64,000 bases of DNA, from contig VZRG01000034.1 in assembly GCA_013397435.1 (NCBI GenBank), positions 1,423,865 to 1,487,864 of the forward strand, given 5' to 3'. Made by a program: the position numbers and the translations under genes. Below, one piece after another: positions 38,876 to 53,033 of the stretch (its first letter is position 1; each line of letters opens with the position of its first letter). This DNA is from Erythrocercus mccallii. Lineage: Eukaryota; Chordata; Aves; Passeriformes; Dicruridae. The notes under the pieces were generated by a model, which saw only the letters and a list, made by a program, of their open reading frames with translations, searched no databases and was not told where the DNA came from.

Positions 38876-38957
38876 AACCAACCAACCAACCAAATGAACA
38901 AACAAAAAAATAGCCAAAACAACAAACAAAAAAAAAAAAAAACCCAAAAAACAACCC
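38876..38957. repeat. CCAA repeat and A/C-rich tract
   Basis: Four CCAA units, then AACA/AACAAAC units and an A-run, then AACCC units. Low complexity; the minus-strand frames across it encode only Phe/Leu/Val-rich chance peptides. Confidence 0.9.
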
Positions 38958-40920
38958 AGGGAGGGAGGGAAAGGAAAACAGTACAAGAGATTGCCCCAAA
39001 CACGACATCTAAGCCAGAGGTGTTTAATAAATCCATTTCCTTTGGTGCCCATCACCCTCCTGCTCTAGGCAGTGCCCCAGCTCTCCCCCTCTCCAGTGAC
39101 AAAACTCCTATTTCTGAACCTATCCATTTCAACCTTCCCCATCCCTTGGTCCTTTTTATGAACGTGCCCAGGTACCAGCTGGAGAGCCTCCAGCCTCTGC
39201 CATCCCCATATCTTTCCAAAGCTCTGCTTTAATTTCCCCTTACACAAACCCACTAGGAGCTCCCCACATTCATGCACCTCCAAAAATCCTCCCCAAAGCC
39301 CTTTCTTGGTTCATTCATCTCTGTCAGAGTAGGTACTTGGCTCTTCCCAGGACCATTGGCTGCTGCAGCCCACTGTGCCCACTTTACCTCCCAAAAAAGC
39401 CTCAGACAGTGCTCCAGCAGCAAGCCAAAGATTCCAGAGGGTTGCTGTGCTCGCTAGCAGCACAAAGTCCTGTCCTAACAGGTTTCCAAGAGAAGGAAAG
39501 GAGTATTGTGATGAGGGAATACCTGATGTACAGAAACTCTTTTTTCAGGATACATTCACAAGAGACTGAAATGTCATTTATATCTTTAAAAAATATTGCG
39601 CTTAGCACTCACTTAAGATGCAGAAGAGCTGGATTCAGCCTCCCACATTACATGAGGGTTACGCTGAAGAGGGGCCGATCTCATTTCCTGTGGAAGTGTA
39701 AAGTGATCTCAGTAGTATCTAGGCCAAAGGATAGTGAGTGCCTCCAGAATGTGCTGACGCTTTCTGCAGAAACTTAGTGATCTATAGATCTATATCTATC
39801 CTCAAAGCAAGTCACAGGGAATTTGAGCTTGGTTTTTGCACCACACAGAGTATATGATCCTGTTTGCTGTTCAGGTGCCACTGGGATCATGGTCTACTGT
39901 CCTCCGTAAATCTCAAGTTTAATTTTTATTAAATTGCATAAAAGAGCAAGTGAACTGAGCATCCTTCTTTCAAGCACACGAAGAAATTTTTGTTGAAATC
40001 TGACTCAAAACATCCATACTTAATTTAACTTCTTTTTCATTTAGTACATTAGAAAGCACTGCTACTGCGAAATCTCCAGCCAAGTGTTCCTGCCATGGTA
40101 GAGCAAGGGGATTTTGGTCCCAGGGGAGCTGCCTTGGTCATGCAGAGAGGATTCCAAAGTACCATGTAACAGGGTGGCAGTTTCCCACTCAGCCAGGCAA
40201 TTCCACAGATTTTGGTGAAATAAAAAGCTCTGAAGCTCAAAATCATAATGTTAACCTGCTACCACCACACTAAATCCTTGGTCTGGCTTTTCAAGGTCGG
40301 TGAATTCAGCTTATGCAGCTCTTGTCAGCAACCACTGGTGCAGCTATTTCAGCATAATGGTCTTTCTTTGTGGGCACAGCAAAGGGAGCTCTGAGGAGAT
40401 TTATGGAGGATCATATCACAGAGCACTGCGCAGTTGAAGATGACAGAGAATGTCAGTGTGATGGACAACAGCCTGACTCCACAGCACCCATTAGAATGCC
40501 TCTTCAACAGAGGTCTGTCTATCTCTGCCCTGCCTCCCACCTGACTTTGCACTTTACAGCCCAGTTATAAGGTTCCAGTGCTCTCCCACACCATGGTCCC
40601 CACTTGAGCAAACCCCATATTCAGTTCTCGTCCTGGACTCGCAAAATGAACACACCTGTACTCTAACTGCTGGTCATTCAGCAAACGACCTCATTTAGAA
40701 ACTAGCCCCCTCAGTCTAATTATCCCTCTTCTCCAGCCACATGTCCTTATGTAGCAGCATTGCTCATTTATATGCTAATTTTACTAAGTCTACTTCAAAG
40801 GGGAGAATTGTTTGTTAAAAATCTTACACTCCAAGCCTGAGTTCAGACCATCTCATTATTTACCTGCAAATTTAGGGAGATATGGGTAAAAGCTCTGTTC
40901 TTTTATGATCTATTGTCTAG

Positions 40921-41051
40921 GTGATCAAAGGAAACCATTCAATTTGAAGATCAAAAAGAGTCTGGCTCCCAGCAGCCCAGCAGCTGGCTCTGCCAACTCC
41001 CAAAGTCCACAACCTCAGTTACAAGTGAAGACTGATTCTACTGTTAAATAA
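40921..41051 (+). CDS. Candidate alternative 3'-terminal exon, possibly LDB2
   Basis: A CTATTGTCTAG acceptor is followed by GT and then 42 open codons ending in TAA at 41049-41051. The peptide begins (G)DQRKPFNLKIKKS, passes through a Ser/Ala/Pro/Gln-rich stretch and ends LQVKTDSTVK. It looks like a real protein tail: a basic start, no rare-residue noise, and SPQPQ runs. Two leading bases require a phase-1 upstream exon. The LDB2 exon ending at 17376 supplies exactly that and would give ...MVAPP-G-DQRKPF. The resulting protein would keep the SSBP-binding region and lose the NLS exon and LIM-interaction domain. The exon at 18520, being phase 0, would instead give eight codons and a stop. LID-less CLIM/LDB splice forms are known in mammals, but I cannot confirm that this exon is theirs. 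It could belong to another transcript or be chance. Confidence 0.35.
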
Positions 41052-41073
41052 CTTTTGATTACAAATTGGAGGG

Positions 41074-41079
41074 AATAAA
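41074..41079 (+). terminator. AATAAA shortly after candidate terminal exon
   Basis: An AATAAA hexamer 23 nt after the TAA of the 40921 open frame. The spacing would make an unusually short 3'UTR, and the hexamer merges into an A/C-rich tract, so it may be incidental. Confidence 0.25.
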
Positions 41080-41106
41080 AAAAACAAACAAAACAAAAAA
41101 AAAAAC
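41074..41106. repeat. A/C-rich tract
   Basis: AAAC and A-run units. It overlaps the AATAAA that follows the candidate exon. Confidence 0.85.
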
Positions 41107-44100
41107 CCTCACATCATAGTCGCTTTATGAAGGTGTTAATGAAACTAGGCTTCATATTGATATTATCTCAATTATTAGTCAAGGAATAATCACTATGTAT
41201 ATAGTGTCTCTATTATTAATCCTCAGATAATGAAAAATATCCCACAGACATAACTAATACTGCTTGATAAATTGCTGGTGGACCACAGCTAACCCAGATT
41301 TTCTTTTTTATACAGATATACTGCTCGATAGCTTTTTTCAAAACAGGAATGAAGAGACAGATGTGTTTACTATGTAGAGGAGGCAAAAGCAGTGGCTGTA
41401 GGTTGAAGTATCAAAAGGGGACACCTCATGTCCCAGTCTGTTAGGGAATTATGCCAACAGAGTAACATGATGTGAATAATGAACCCATGCTTTTGAGGGC
41501 TGACATAATTCCTCGGCCCAAGGAATTTCAATAACCATGATTTGTAGAAATCCTACAGAAAGAATTTTTCATCTTCACCACAAATAAACATTAAATAGTA
41601 TACAGCTTGCTTTAGAAAAATAATGTGAGAAGTGAAAATGTATAGACTTTCAAGCTTTAATCTTCCCTTTAAAGTCGACACACTCTTCTTCACTACAGTG
41701 TGTCCCTTTTCCATGCTACAAATGGCAACAAACAAGAGGCTGAGCACTGACATATTTGGGGCTTCTGCAAGGGGGCACAAGGATGTTTTGACTGCTGAGA
41801 TAATAAAATATGCTGCGTTTTTTACTTGATGCATTCCTGAAAATACATTGAATTCTCCTAAAAACATTAAGCCTCCAGTGCTGATAGAAGATATTTTGCT
41901 TGCCGTGCTTTACTTTAGCTTGTTTGTGCGAATCAGTATGTTGTAACCTTCCCGTCAGTCAGAAGTAAATGAATACCTTAACAGGTCTTGGATGACTTCT
42001 AGTGCTGTTCTCATTCAGAGCTGATCTAAAGCTGATGTTTTGAACAGTTGTTAGGATTAAAGATCTGATGGCACTTTACAGGAGGGTTAGGGTGTAAGTT
42101 TTGGTGTCCTGGCCAAATTCCAAAATGGGTAATTAAATTCTGTCCATCTAAACTTCCCCCTGTGGTTTTAGTTGGCTCAGGTATTTTAATTTCCTGTCTT
42201 AAAATGTTCCATAGTGTTGCAGCGGTGCTGTTAAACAGTTGCCAGGTTTCACCTCGGCAATGTGTGAGATGATTCATACCTTACAGACCTGCAGATAGCA
42301 GCACATTCAGTGCAGCCTATGGGAGCTGGAGAAAAGGCAGAGTTGGAATGACAAGATGTCATAACGACTATTCCTTCCATTCATTTTCTAATTTTGTGAC
42401 ACTTCAGGAAAATATAATAAAATCTCTGTTTTTTAATGAAATAAGTTTCTCCTCCCCTTGACCTTTCCATTCCTGGCATCCCCAGGAGAGAAGAGAGAAA
42501 CTGAAGAGATGTGTATAGGGTTAAATGAAAACCCAGATCCCTGACTATGCCAGGATGTGAAGAGAACTGAGATCTACATTTGACCTGCTCAGAAGAACAT
42601 TTTTCACCTCACATACTCCAAAGCTTGGAGAAATTTCAATTCCAAATCAAAGCTTTCTGCTCTTATGTTAGTTTTTCTTCTTAAAATGTAGCAACACAGC
42701 ACCAAAAGAGTGCTGAAGGTAAGGTAAGCCCAAGTTAAAGCCTATTTTAAGTTGCTCCCTGTTTTGTTCTGTCACTGGCATTTTAAAAGCTATACAAAGT
42801 CTGAATTACACACACACATCCCCCATAAAAACAAGATATAGCCTCCAGAAAATCCTTGTTGGGAATGGTATATGCAAGCCTGTTATTTGCCCCTCCTTCA
42901 CTCTTATCTCTCCTGTTTTTTCCCTTAGTTTTCTTCAGTCTTTCAAAACGTCTGAACTCAGTCTGAATATGAGGAAAGAGCTTTAAGTATTCAGTTTCTC
43001 ATCAAAAATAAGTTAGGAGGTGATAATGTCATTGCTAGGGAAAAGAGGTTTTTCTAGTAGCTGATTCAGCCCATCCAAAAATCCAAGGAGTACCCCAGAG
43101 GCATCTACCTGAATCCCTCGCTTAGGTTAGAAGTGTAAAATGAGGCTTTTAACTTTAGCACCTCAGTTTGTTGCCTAAGGTGGCAGGAATAGCCCTGCCA
43201 TTTTAACACAACATGTAATGTGTCTGTCTTGTGGTATGGCTCATGAATTTATCATGAGGTAGCAAAACCAGAATAGTAATAAATGGGAGAGACTTCATTT
43301 TCATACAAATTCCTGAAAACTATCAATAGCTATAAAAAACACTGTGAGCCCAGCAAACTACCACTACTGTCCTCTGCAGTGCCCAGTATAACAACAATCT
43401 CTTTTGCAAGAGCAGGGGAAGCAGCTGAGATGTGTAACAGCTCAATATTCCTGCTTTTCTGGCTTTCTCCCACAAACCTTGCTTTAGGAACCATCACCAG
43501 TGCAGCTCACAGGGAGAGCTTTGTCTGACCTGTCTGCTGAGAAGCTCAGGGAGTTACTGGCTGGATTACAACTCCTTGGCTGCCTGGGCTGCAGCTCTGT
43601 GTGAGTGAGGGATAATGGGCAAACTTTTAAACTTTTTTAAATACGGAAAAAGCTCTTTCAGAAAAAGAAAGCAAATATGTGCCAGGTTTTTTAATGACAA
43701 AAACAGAGCAGTAAAAATGGGGGGCAATATTAATGCTACTTTGGGATAAAAGTGCTTTGAAGAGGCACATCTTTAACTAATCAGGCTCTGGACAGTAGGC
43801 CTAATCTTTTTAGTCTAAGCAAAAAAATCTATGTACATCATTTTTCTGGCAGAAAGCCAGTTTTTCTTGTCTTAAGCATTGCTGAAATTATATCATTTGG
43901 GGCCTGATCCTGGAAACCTTGGGGAGGCTGAATTCCCAGGAACCACTGTGTAGTAGACTGAAGAAAAAAGAAAGCTTTTGTGACACCCTGAGTGAAAAAC
44001 AGTTGAGCACTTTCTTGATGAGGATAATCATTGGCTGTGTAAAACCAAAAAGGGATGAAAAATGTGGTGTAGGGAGTCCCAGTGATGCTGTTTGAAAGTC

Positions 44101-45727
44101 AAGAGTTTTCACTTTGTCCATGTGAATGCAGGCAGGGATCATTTGCTGAAACTCCATTTGCTCCAATCCTCCTGCCCTTAAACATATAAAACTCCCACTT
44201 CAGTCAATGGGGTCAGTGCCTGCTGAAGAGCTACTGGGTCAAGGCTGTGAATGTCTGACACTGATTGTGTGACACATGGGCACTCTCACGGCTGATTGAA
44301 GGAACAACTATCAGCAGCAGATGAGACCTTTGCACAAATAGGATAACAACACCATGTCAATATTTTCCTAATGTGTGAAAGAGTGCTGCAAGGGACAGGG
44401 CATACAATATTCCAGAAACTGGAGTGTGGGAGATGGCTGAGAAAGCTTGCTGAATTCTTATCTAAACACCGAAAAGCAATATTAAATATTAAATAAAATT
44501 ATTAATATTAGATTATAAAATGTTAGCATGACACTTCACCTTTTCTAAAACTGCGTGCTGCCACTTGTCTGTGATGTAAAATCATGAGCTAAATGAATGA
44601 TTTTCTGTTACTGCTTTCCAGTATGAAATCAATGGGATGGAAAAGCTATCGTTTTGTCAGATAGAAATTTCCAGACAAGATTGCATGATGTGGTTATTGG
44701 AAGTGGCAGCAGTGGGGTACATGTGTAAGATTTAGCCATTGTAGTGTGTGAGGACAGAAGTATGAAATGGTGCTAAGCCATCCTGAAGCCCTCCAGCCCT
44801 CGGGTTCCAGCTCCAGGACAAGTCCTATGGGAGAAGTGAAGCAATGCTGTTTCTTCTGCTTTATGCCTTGTTAAATTCAGCACAGAAACAGCTAATTGTA
44901 AAAGGATAATTCTGCATTTCTGAGATCACAAGCTGATCTGATTTTTTTATATATGTTTACTTACTCCAGGCTTAAACAGAAACTGCCACCATGTAGGTGT
45001 ACAAATGTGTTTGAAGAGGCTTGTGTGGTATCTGGGACCACCTAGGGATCCTACAAACATTTTATCCTAGTTCTTCCAGTACCAAAGTCAGTGTTACAGT
45101 TTATAGGAGCAATTCAGAAGAGACAGAAGAGAAGTGGTGGTCATCCCTGTACACATAAAAGGGCTTCCCATCTCAGGAAAGCTTCTTGTTACTTGACTTG
45201 CAGCTGCTTTGTAGCACCTAAGGGGGCATCTTGCCTGCTTTCTGACAAACTACAGTGTTACCTGTTTATCAACTTTTTTTAGTGTTGCCATTTTATTGAG
45301 GGGGTAGGTTTTAATTTTTCACAAGTCCAACACAGTGAGAGTGGCCCTTGCTTACCCTGTTCTTCCCCTTTCCTTAAAAGGGATACATGATGTAGAAATA
45401 TGAATTCCTCATCAACTCAGTGTTGTCCTTTATCTTCCCTCCCCCTTAACCCTGAGCTCTCACACTAACACCTCTTGTATAACCATTCTCAGGGTAGATA
45501 GGCTCTCTAAAGACAAAAGTGGGTAGCAGTGCCACTTACCTGAGTTCCTTCCATGGTTACAGCCATGGCAGACACAAGTCCATCTCTGTCCACAAGAATT
45601 CTTTCAGGAGTTCTATATAAACAATGTATTTGCAAGAAAAAAAAAAAGAGGAAGTAGACAAGAGGACAAAAGGAACCAAGCTAGCATTTAAGCCAGGCTC
45701 CCTGGAAAAATAGAAGACAAGAGATTT

Positions 45728-45785
45728 GGTTGGACCTACTCTAAACAGGACCTGGACCAGAAGACTTTCAGAGGTCACTTCAAAG
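45728..45785 (+). mobile_element. CR1-like LINE 3' end fragment
   Basis: The core TGGACCAGAAGACTTTCAG followed by AGGTCACTTC resembles the CR1 3' tail as I recall it (TTGGACTAGATGA...AGAGGTCCCTTCC). The terminal short tandem repeat is not preserved and upstream sequence is too diverged to call. Confidence 0.4.
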
Positions 45786-46627
45786 CTGCTGGAGTCTGAA
45801 TGTGGATGGAGGGATGAAGTGGAAATGCATGGACATGTTTTTGCAATGGATGTGCTCAGTTCAGATCTTGGACAGTCATAAGAAAAGGAATGTGAGGCTT
45901 CATGATTCAGAAGTGGATCCCAGACCCCCCAGGAAACTGTGTACTGCTTGGCATGCTTGGATGAGTTGCATTAGTTTCAGGACATAAGCACATAGGCTCA
46001 ATCATCAAGGAAAATACAGGAAGACTTCAAAGAGGTTGAAGTGAACACCTGATGTCTTGAACTCAGGGCAAGAAGCTCTGGGGAGTTTGGAAGTCCTCAG
46101 CAATCAGACTGAGAAGCTCAGTCATTTCAGTGCCAAATTAATGGGGATTTCTGATGATATCTGGGTCCTACAAGAAAGCTGGTCATGGTTCAGCAATATC
46201 TGTAACAACAGGACTTTCACATCTGTGTTTCTGCAATAGAATTTGTAATTCTAAAAAGTACCTCAGTGCTTGTGAAGCCCACTGCATGAATTAATAAATA
46301 ATAATATCTTGGAAACTGCAAAAAATTCTGCTTCAAATCTGAGAAGACTCTAATCCTTTCATGCTAGGAGGACATCTTTTCTATATTCTCTTTTTTGGGA
46401 TGTCAAAGATATAATTTTCCAAAACATTTGAACAATTTGACTGGGACCCAAGGGGAAATTCTGGATGCATTGTGGTGGAGTAATGAGTCAGAAAGTTTTC
46501 TTGCCAGGGATTGAGAAATGCCTGACCTAATTTCTGAGAACACTGCATGAGAGGGAGAGATTTTGCCCTTAGTGGAATTCTAAATGTTTAGTGTAGACCT
46601 CTGAGCATAAAGCAACAGCATTTATTC

Positions 46628-46651
46628 AAAAAAAAAAAAAAAAAAAAAAAA
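46628..46651. repeat. A24 homopolymer
   Basis: Twenty-four uninterrupted A residues, the same length as the run at 35968. No element body is recognised. Confidence 0.95.
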
Positions 46652-49620
46652 GGATCTATGATTATTCTTATATTTACCTCTAGAGAAATAAATTTTTAGG
46701 TCAAATTTAAAACTATTTTAGGTGTCAAAAGAATATAATAATGAATATATTCTAATTATTGTTTATTGAACATATAGCTTTACCTAAGGTGCAGCTTTAT
46801 ATACATAACATTATCTTTTAAATCTTAAGTCTGGGAAGCCAATGGGGGGCTAGAGCCCTGCACCAAGGCAGGATTAGCCATATCTATTGCCTTTCTGACA
46901 AGTATTTATCTAGTTACTTCTTCTAGATCTCCAACACTGAAGATGCCCCAGACAACCTGTCTCAATGTCTAATCTGAGTCGTCCTTGCTCCAAATGTAAG
47001 TCCAGTGTCTCCCAGACGTAGAGAACAACAGGCACATATTAACCCTGTGACTATAGGGCACAAGTTTTACTGAACTGCTAGCAATTAATATTTGGGGCAT
47101 TTTTGTGTTTGGCGTGATTTAGCTTTTTTAATAACGCCTGGGATTGTAATCAATATATGTGTTCCATAGAAATAATTAATACTATGCTTATGTATATAAA
47201 TAATTGCACATTTTGGATAATTTTCTTATGCAGAGGATGCTTAATTGCTTAGGTGCACAACAAAGTCTCTGTGGTTGCAGCTACTCTTTGGCTGGATGTA
47301 ATCCCCAGCGGTTGCAGGCAGCTCTCTGCTTTGCTTTTTGGTTTGCTTTGCTTCAAGATCTACCTCAGGAAGTCAATAAGCAATATTATTCCCTGAATTC
47401 CATTTATTGGCCACAAAGCTGTTTGGATTGACTACATTAAGGATCACTGCCATCTTATCTTGGCATCTGGTCATCAAACACACCTAGGTGTATCTAAAAA
47501 TCCGTGGAAAAGTTACCAAAGATGATAGCTCACTAAAGTTTTCTTTATGGTAATTGTTCCAACCGATGATATTCTGCAAAGGAAGTTCCTACATATAAAA
47601 AACTTTTTTATTATTTTATTTTTTAAGGCAGTGGGTACCACTGTCTTTAATGAAAATCAGTCTTTTTATCCTAGAGATTAATATAGCTCCTGGCCCTGAA
47701 GTTTGAACCCTATCTCTCTAGACTGCCAGAGCATTCTCAATTTTCATCCCCACTGAGAACACAGCTACAGCACATTTCCTAATTTCTATCATATGTTAGT
47801 GTGTTTTGTGCAATGCAATTTCTTTTTTTTCAAAAATAATCAAATAAAACACATTTGAATGCATACATGTTTTTCACTTTTTGCCTTACTTGATCAACTC
47901 ATTTGAGAACTCATTTATTTTCACTAAAGCTAGAATTTGTAAGACTTCAGTCAAAAATGAGACTTTTTTATATCTTATTAAATTCCATGTGGGTTATGCA
48001 GAAAATAAATTACATGCAACTGTACTACCTAAGTACCACTGCTGTATTTTTTTTCACTGAGCAATATCTGAAAGCAGTATAAATCATAGGCTAAATTCTG
48101 CTGCCCTTCCTCCAACCTTGCTGAGCCAAAATCCCATTAAAGTTAACTTTGAGATTTGGCCCCATGACTGGATGAGTATGGGAAAGCCTGTAATTTATAA
48201 GGCCATATCCAGTCTATTATATGTCTGGAAAATGTGCAGAAATATATTTTTAAGAGACTTTTCTCTCCAAGTTCCTAAAAAGGCCTGAGTAATTTCAGGG
48301 AGGCAATCTGATAGACAGATTTGTATGAATATTTATATAACTAATAACAGAGCCAATATTTCTAAATATTTTCTAAGAATATTCACTCAAATAAAGCAGT
48401 GAATGTGTCTTGGCTGTTTGTCTTCTTTCCATTTACTTCCTGTGACTATTTCTGCAGATGAGTTCACAGCCAGGAGTGTTGAAGAATATTTGAGAATAAT
48501 GACACTATTCACCAAGTGAATTTAAAATTGTAGTTCGGAGCAGTTTCATTAGAAATCTGTCCTAATTTGTGAATAGAAATAATGATATGCAGCAAGTAAA
48601 GTTCAAAATTATCTTACATTTTTAATTTTGAATAGTGAGTCTTTCAAACATAAACAATCTACAGGTAATATTCAGAGAACCTATTGAAAGAGTAATTTCC
48701 ACTAATTCAAGAAAAGTATAAAGCATTTTCAGAACATATGCAAACAGAGAAATGTTAAAACAATTAAGTAAGTTATTTACTACAAAATACTCATTCAACC
48801 ATAGAAAATAACCACAAACAGATGTACACTGCTCTGATGTACACTTGTGGTCTATTTGAAGACAAATTAAAATGCTTCTCTTAATATCAAATAAATACCC
48901 TTCAAAATGCTTCTTCAGATCTTCAGTCATTACCATGAACATGTGTGGTGCAGAATTAAACACTGCAAATATGTGCATCTTAAAGGTCAGGGCCTGAATG
49001 GTGATGCCTGTATTTACACTGTGGAAATTAATAAATTCCCACATATCCTATATGCCTAACATCAAGTTCTTCATTAAATATATTGAATTTTGGTGGCTGG
49101 GATGAAAACAACCCAGTAAAAATTTAGGAATGCCCTAAAAGCCATCTGAGTTGTAGCCTGAGTCCCCACTGATGGGCAGGTCCTGTAAAGCTGGGGATAC
49201 ACATTTTATCTCCCCCTTACTGTTTAATTAAGGAAAGGAAATCCAAGGAAATGCATGTTAGGTCCATTTTTCTCCCAACTTACTCCACCAGGAACAGGTA
49301 AGAGACTAAAGCTTCTCTGTCTGAACAAGCAGTATGGACACATTTACAGGACATGCAGAAAAGCTGGCATTGATTATAAGAGTCTCTTGGATTCGTTAAC
49401 AGTAAAGCTCAGTATAGGTTTTAAAACTGTAGGCTGTTCAAGTAGCAGACATTTAGTACAGGGCTAAGTACTGCATTCATGGAAGTTATATTCATTATAT
49501 TCTTATATGTTTAAACTGCTTGCACACACATATATAAAACCCATATACTTAAATGTGCATATGGCCTGCAACTGTTCACAGAAAAACTTCCACAACTTGT
49601 CAGACGTAGCTGGTTATTAC

Positions 49621-49900
49621 AGTTTGCAAGCGTTAATATGACTGATTGATGTTAATATGTTCTGATTAAATTTACTGCTGATTAGTTGATCATCACTTGG
49701 AACAACAAGAAATTATATTTCACTGTTTTTATTACACTGATTGGCATTTAGTTTATCAGCCATGGCACCAATGGGAATTATCAGAGCTAATTGATTTCTA
49801 ATGAGGATATATTAATTACATAAGTGTAAGGATATTCAATCAATTATAATCTGTTTTATTTGAAGATGAGCAATCATGAAACTAAGAAAAGGAAACATCC
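49621..49900. promoter_or_regulatory. Candidate conserved element rich in PBX/HOX-type sites
   Basis: The block carries TGATTGAT at 49643-49650, TGATTAGTTGATCA at about 49679, TGATTGG near 49738, CTAATTGATTT near 49787 and TAATTA at 49813. It also has further TGAT/ATCA repeats with few low-complexity runs. This composition is typical of deeply conserved non-coding elements near developmental genes. No reading frame explains it. Regulatory role is inferred only. Confidence 0.28.
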
Positions 49901-52900
49901 AGATTCCTACAATAATCTTTAAATTCTGCACACGTACATTGAGTTATACTTTAGATTGATCGGCCTGTGCAATGAATATTCACTTCTGAGGCTTTTTCTT
50001 CTGATTCTGACTGAAGATTTAAAGAACCCTATCTTTTTCTTTTAACATATTGTGTTTCTTCATCATGAAGTAATTCCTAATGGGAGAAATAATTATTTTG
50101 GTTTTATGTCAGAGCGTTTCATGTCTTCTAGTGTAAGAGAAAATTATTTTAAATAACACTGTTATTAGTTTTAAAAACATAAGTAGAAAAGAATCAAGGA
50201 CAAAAAATACAAAAGTTTTAAAAAATAAAGCGATTAAAAACCTCTTAAAATTCTTGCTTAAAATCTCATATATCTGCCTTCCACTTCTTTTGGGTGCCAA
50301 GATAAAATGTTAAGTAATTTTGCAATTTTTAATGCCAGTTTCCTGAGTTTTGGTTCACCAGTCAATTACACCCTTACTGTCTGGTTTCACATACTGATAT
50401 CATCAGTGCCATTGGCCTTAATTCAGCAAAGCACTTGTATATGTGTACAAATCCCACCCAGACAGGGTTGCTCTCTGCTGAATGGGGATCTGCTGACATC
50501 ACAAACTTAAATGGGGGAAAAACTCTATAGTCAAGACATTCATAGATAACCAGAAAACTACCAGCTGTGGTAGACCTACATGTAGACCTCTGCTTGCATT
50601 TTCCAGGATACTGTCCCAGCCAGCCTGCTTAAACTGCTCTGGATTATGGGGATGCAATATCCTCACACCAATGAACTTTCCTGCCTTTGCTCCACATATT
50701 CATTCTTCCTCTCGCCCTTCCTCTTTGTCAGAGGAATTCAGTGTTTTACAGGCTGTACTCTCCATCCTGCTTTAATGCCTTCTGAAAGCTTGCTTGTTGC
50801 AGGCTCAGGATATCTAACTTATTTGTATTATCTTTAATGCTCTTGCTATCTTTTAGACCTGCTAATGAAGGCTGAAGTGTTTTACTTAATGTACACAGAA
50901 GGATTTTTTTTTAAATGCATTCTACTTGGGGAATAAGTTGACAGTTTCTTATGAGCACATGCTCCAAGAAGAAAGCACATACACTCCATCTTTAGGGAAT
51001 TGCTGGCTGTCTTAACACCTCCCCAACATGATTCATGCTAAAGGTCTTAGAAATATCCGTCTGTCCATGTGTCCAACTTCCACAGGCTGTGGAAGCAGCA
51101 GGAGTGGCCTATTGGTATGAATAATTTATGGCAGGGGGTAAAGCATTTTTACGTATTCATATGTTCACCCATTAAATGCAATTCAAAACCCACAGGAATG
51201 CACAGAATTTAGGGACTTCACCAAGCTTCAGGAGCCTTAAAGGGAAAGAAACTTATCTGCCAACACTGAAAAGAAAAATAACTTGGGAAAACTGTTTCTA
51301 ATGTAGTATTTCAAATGGAGGATCTTAAGACACTTAATATATCTTAATTATTTTACTGCCATAGTGCTGACCGTAAGATAGACGCCAAACTGACAGCACA
51401 GTTATTACCTGAATGCTGAAGTTCAGCTTTACAGATGGATGTGCTTGCAGCATGAACTCATTAAAGAATACATTTCCAAACATATTCAACTCTTTAGATT
51501 ATTACAAGACTCCTGAAATAAAAGTTATTATTCATTGATATGATGCTTATAAAGCACAGGGTAAGGATTTTTTTCATGAATTCTTACCTTAATTCACAAA
51601 GGTGTGTTTATTTTTACAGTAAAATAGGAACATGTCCTATTTTCAGATGTGTGCAATTTATTAAAATACTCAAATTGCATATTTAAATATGCTTCTGCTT
51701 TTTTAAGCTTGACATTCAACTAATGGTGTTTAGCCATCAGTAAATACTACATAAGTGATGGAAAAAGGAAAAATACTCTTGCAGTAGGTTATGGGCCCTG
51801 TGACGTGTTTCCAGAAGGACTGTGTTGTATAAGGAAGGGTAGGTATTAATATGAAGAGCTTGGGTATTTTAAAAGTGTCTAGCCAGAGCTGAAGCACTAG
51901 GTAAATAAACCCCAAACTAACCATAAATTCAAGAGGTTTACAGTTGACAGTCGTCATCCATCTATGGGAAGATGCACAATTGCTGTAGAAAAGTCTTTGA
52001 GAAGCAACACCTTGCTAGTATGGACAGTGCCAGAATTATCACTTGGCAAGTGCTTTCAACAGAGGTGCAGCCTTGCTGGAAAGTCTGAGCAGCCCATAGC
52101 TAATATATTTTGGTTAGGCTAGGGGACGGCTCAGGCACAGAACAGTCTAACTGGCAGACAGGAGCTGTAAGAAGATGGAGTCTGCACAGTGTAGGTGAAA
52201 TCTACTGGCAAATGGTCACAAAACTGATAACAACAGGGCAAGAAGAAAACACAGGTGAATTCTCATGAGCTTGAAAAAAAGAGGTGTCACTGACCAAACC
52301 TATATCCTTGGCCAGATTTTAAATTCTGCAATAATTATGAGCACGTTAGAGACTTTCTTAAAAAGGGAGACTTTCTAGAAAGGGAGTTCTACCTCTGGAA
52401 AAGCCAGAAATCTGTCCTAATTCTGGAAAAGCCATCTGAATACTGTTTCCCAATATCTCCAAAAAGCATCACATGGGGCAGAAATGAAGCACAGAACATT
52501 TCAGACCAGCTGCTTTATACTTGACAAAATCATAAGAACTCACAATAGGAGTGGCCAAACAAATCACTGATGACCATGGAGACAGGCCTGAAGAGCTCAC
52601 AGGTGCAAAGCCAAGCACTGAGCAGTCAGAAAACTGATTAACTTGCCCAATGTAACCTTCAAACACTTGATGACACATTTCTCTTGTTCCTTCCCATTGA
52701 ACCACCACTATGTCCAGTGCCCAGAATGAGCAAGGTTCAGTTGATGAGCAGACCTTTTCTGGAGAAATGTGATGGGGGTCCAATGTGAGAAAGACATGTT
52801 TGCCCTTTGCATACTCCTTTGAAATAATTTATTTGTGTTCACTGAAATGAAAATGAAGTTTCTAAAACATTCTTCTACACCAGCCATCAATGATATCAAA

Positions 52901-52995
52901 CCAGTAAGGTAGCACAAACTTAAAGGCATCAGGAAAAAGGTATTAAAATAGGAAAGACTGTGGAACTATAACAGCAGTGAAATTTCTATTAAAGA

Positions 52996-53033
52996 AACCA
53001 ACCAACCAACCAACCAACCAACCAAGCAAGCAA
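52996..53033. repeat. (CCAA)n tandem repeat
   Basis: About seven CCAA units followed by two GCAA variants. Confidence 0.97.
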
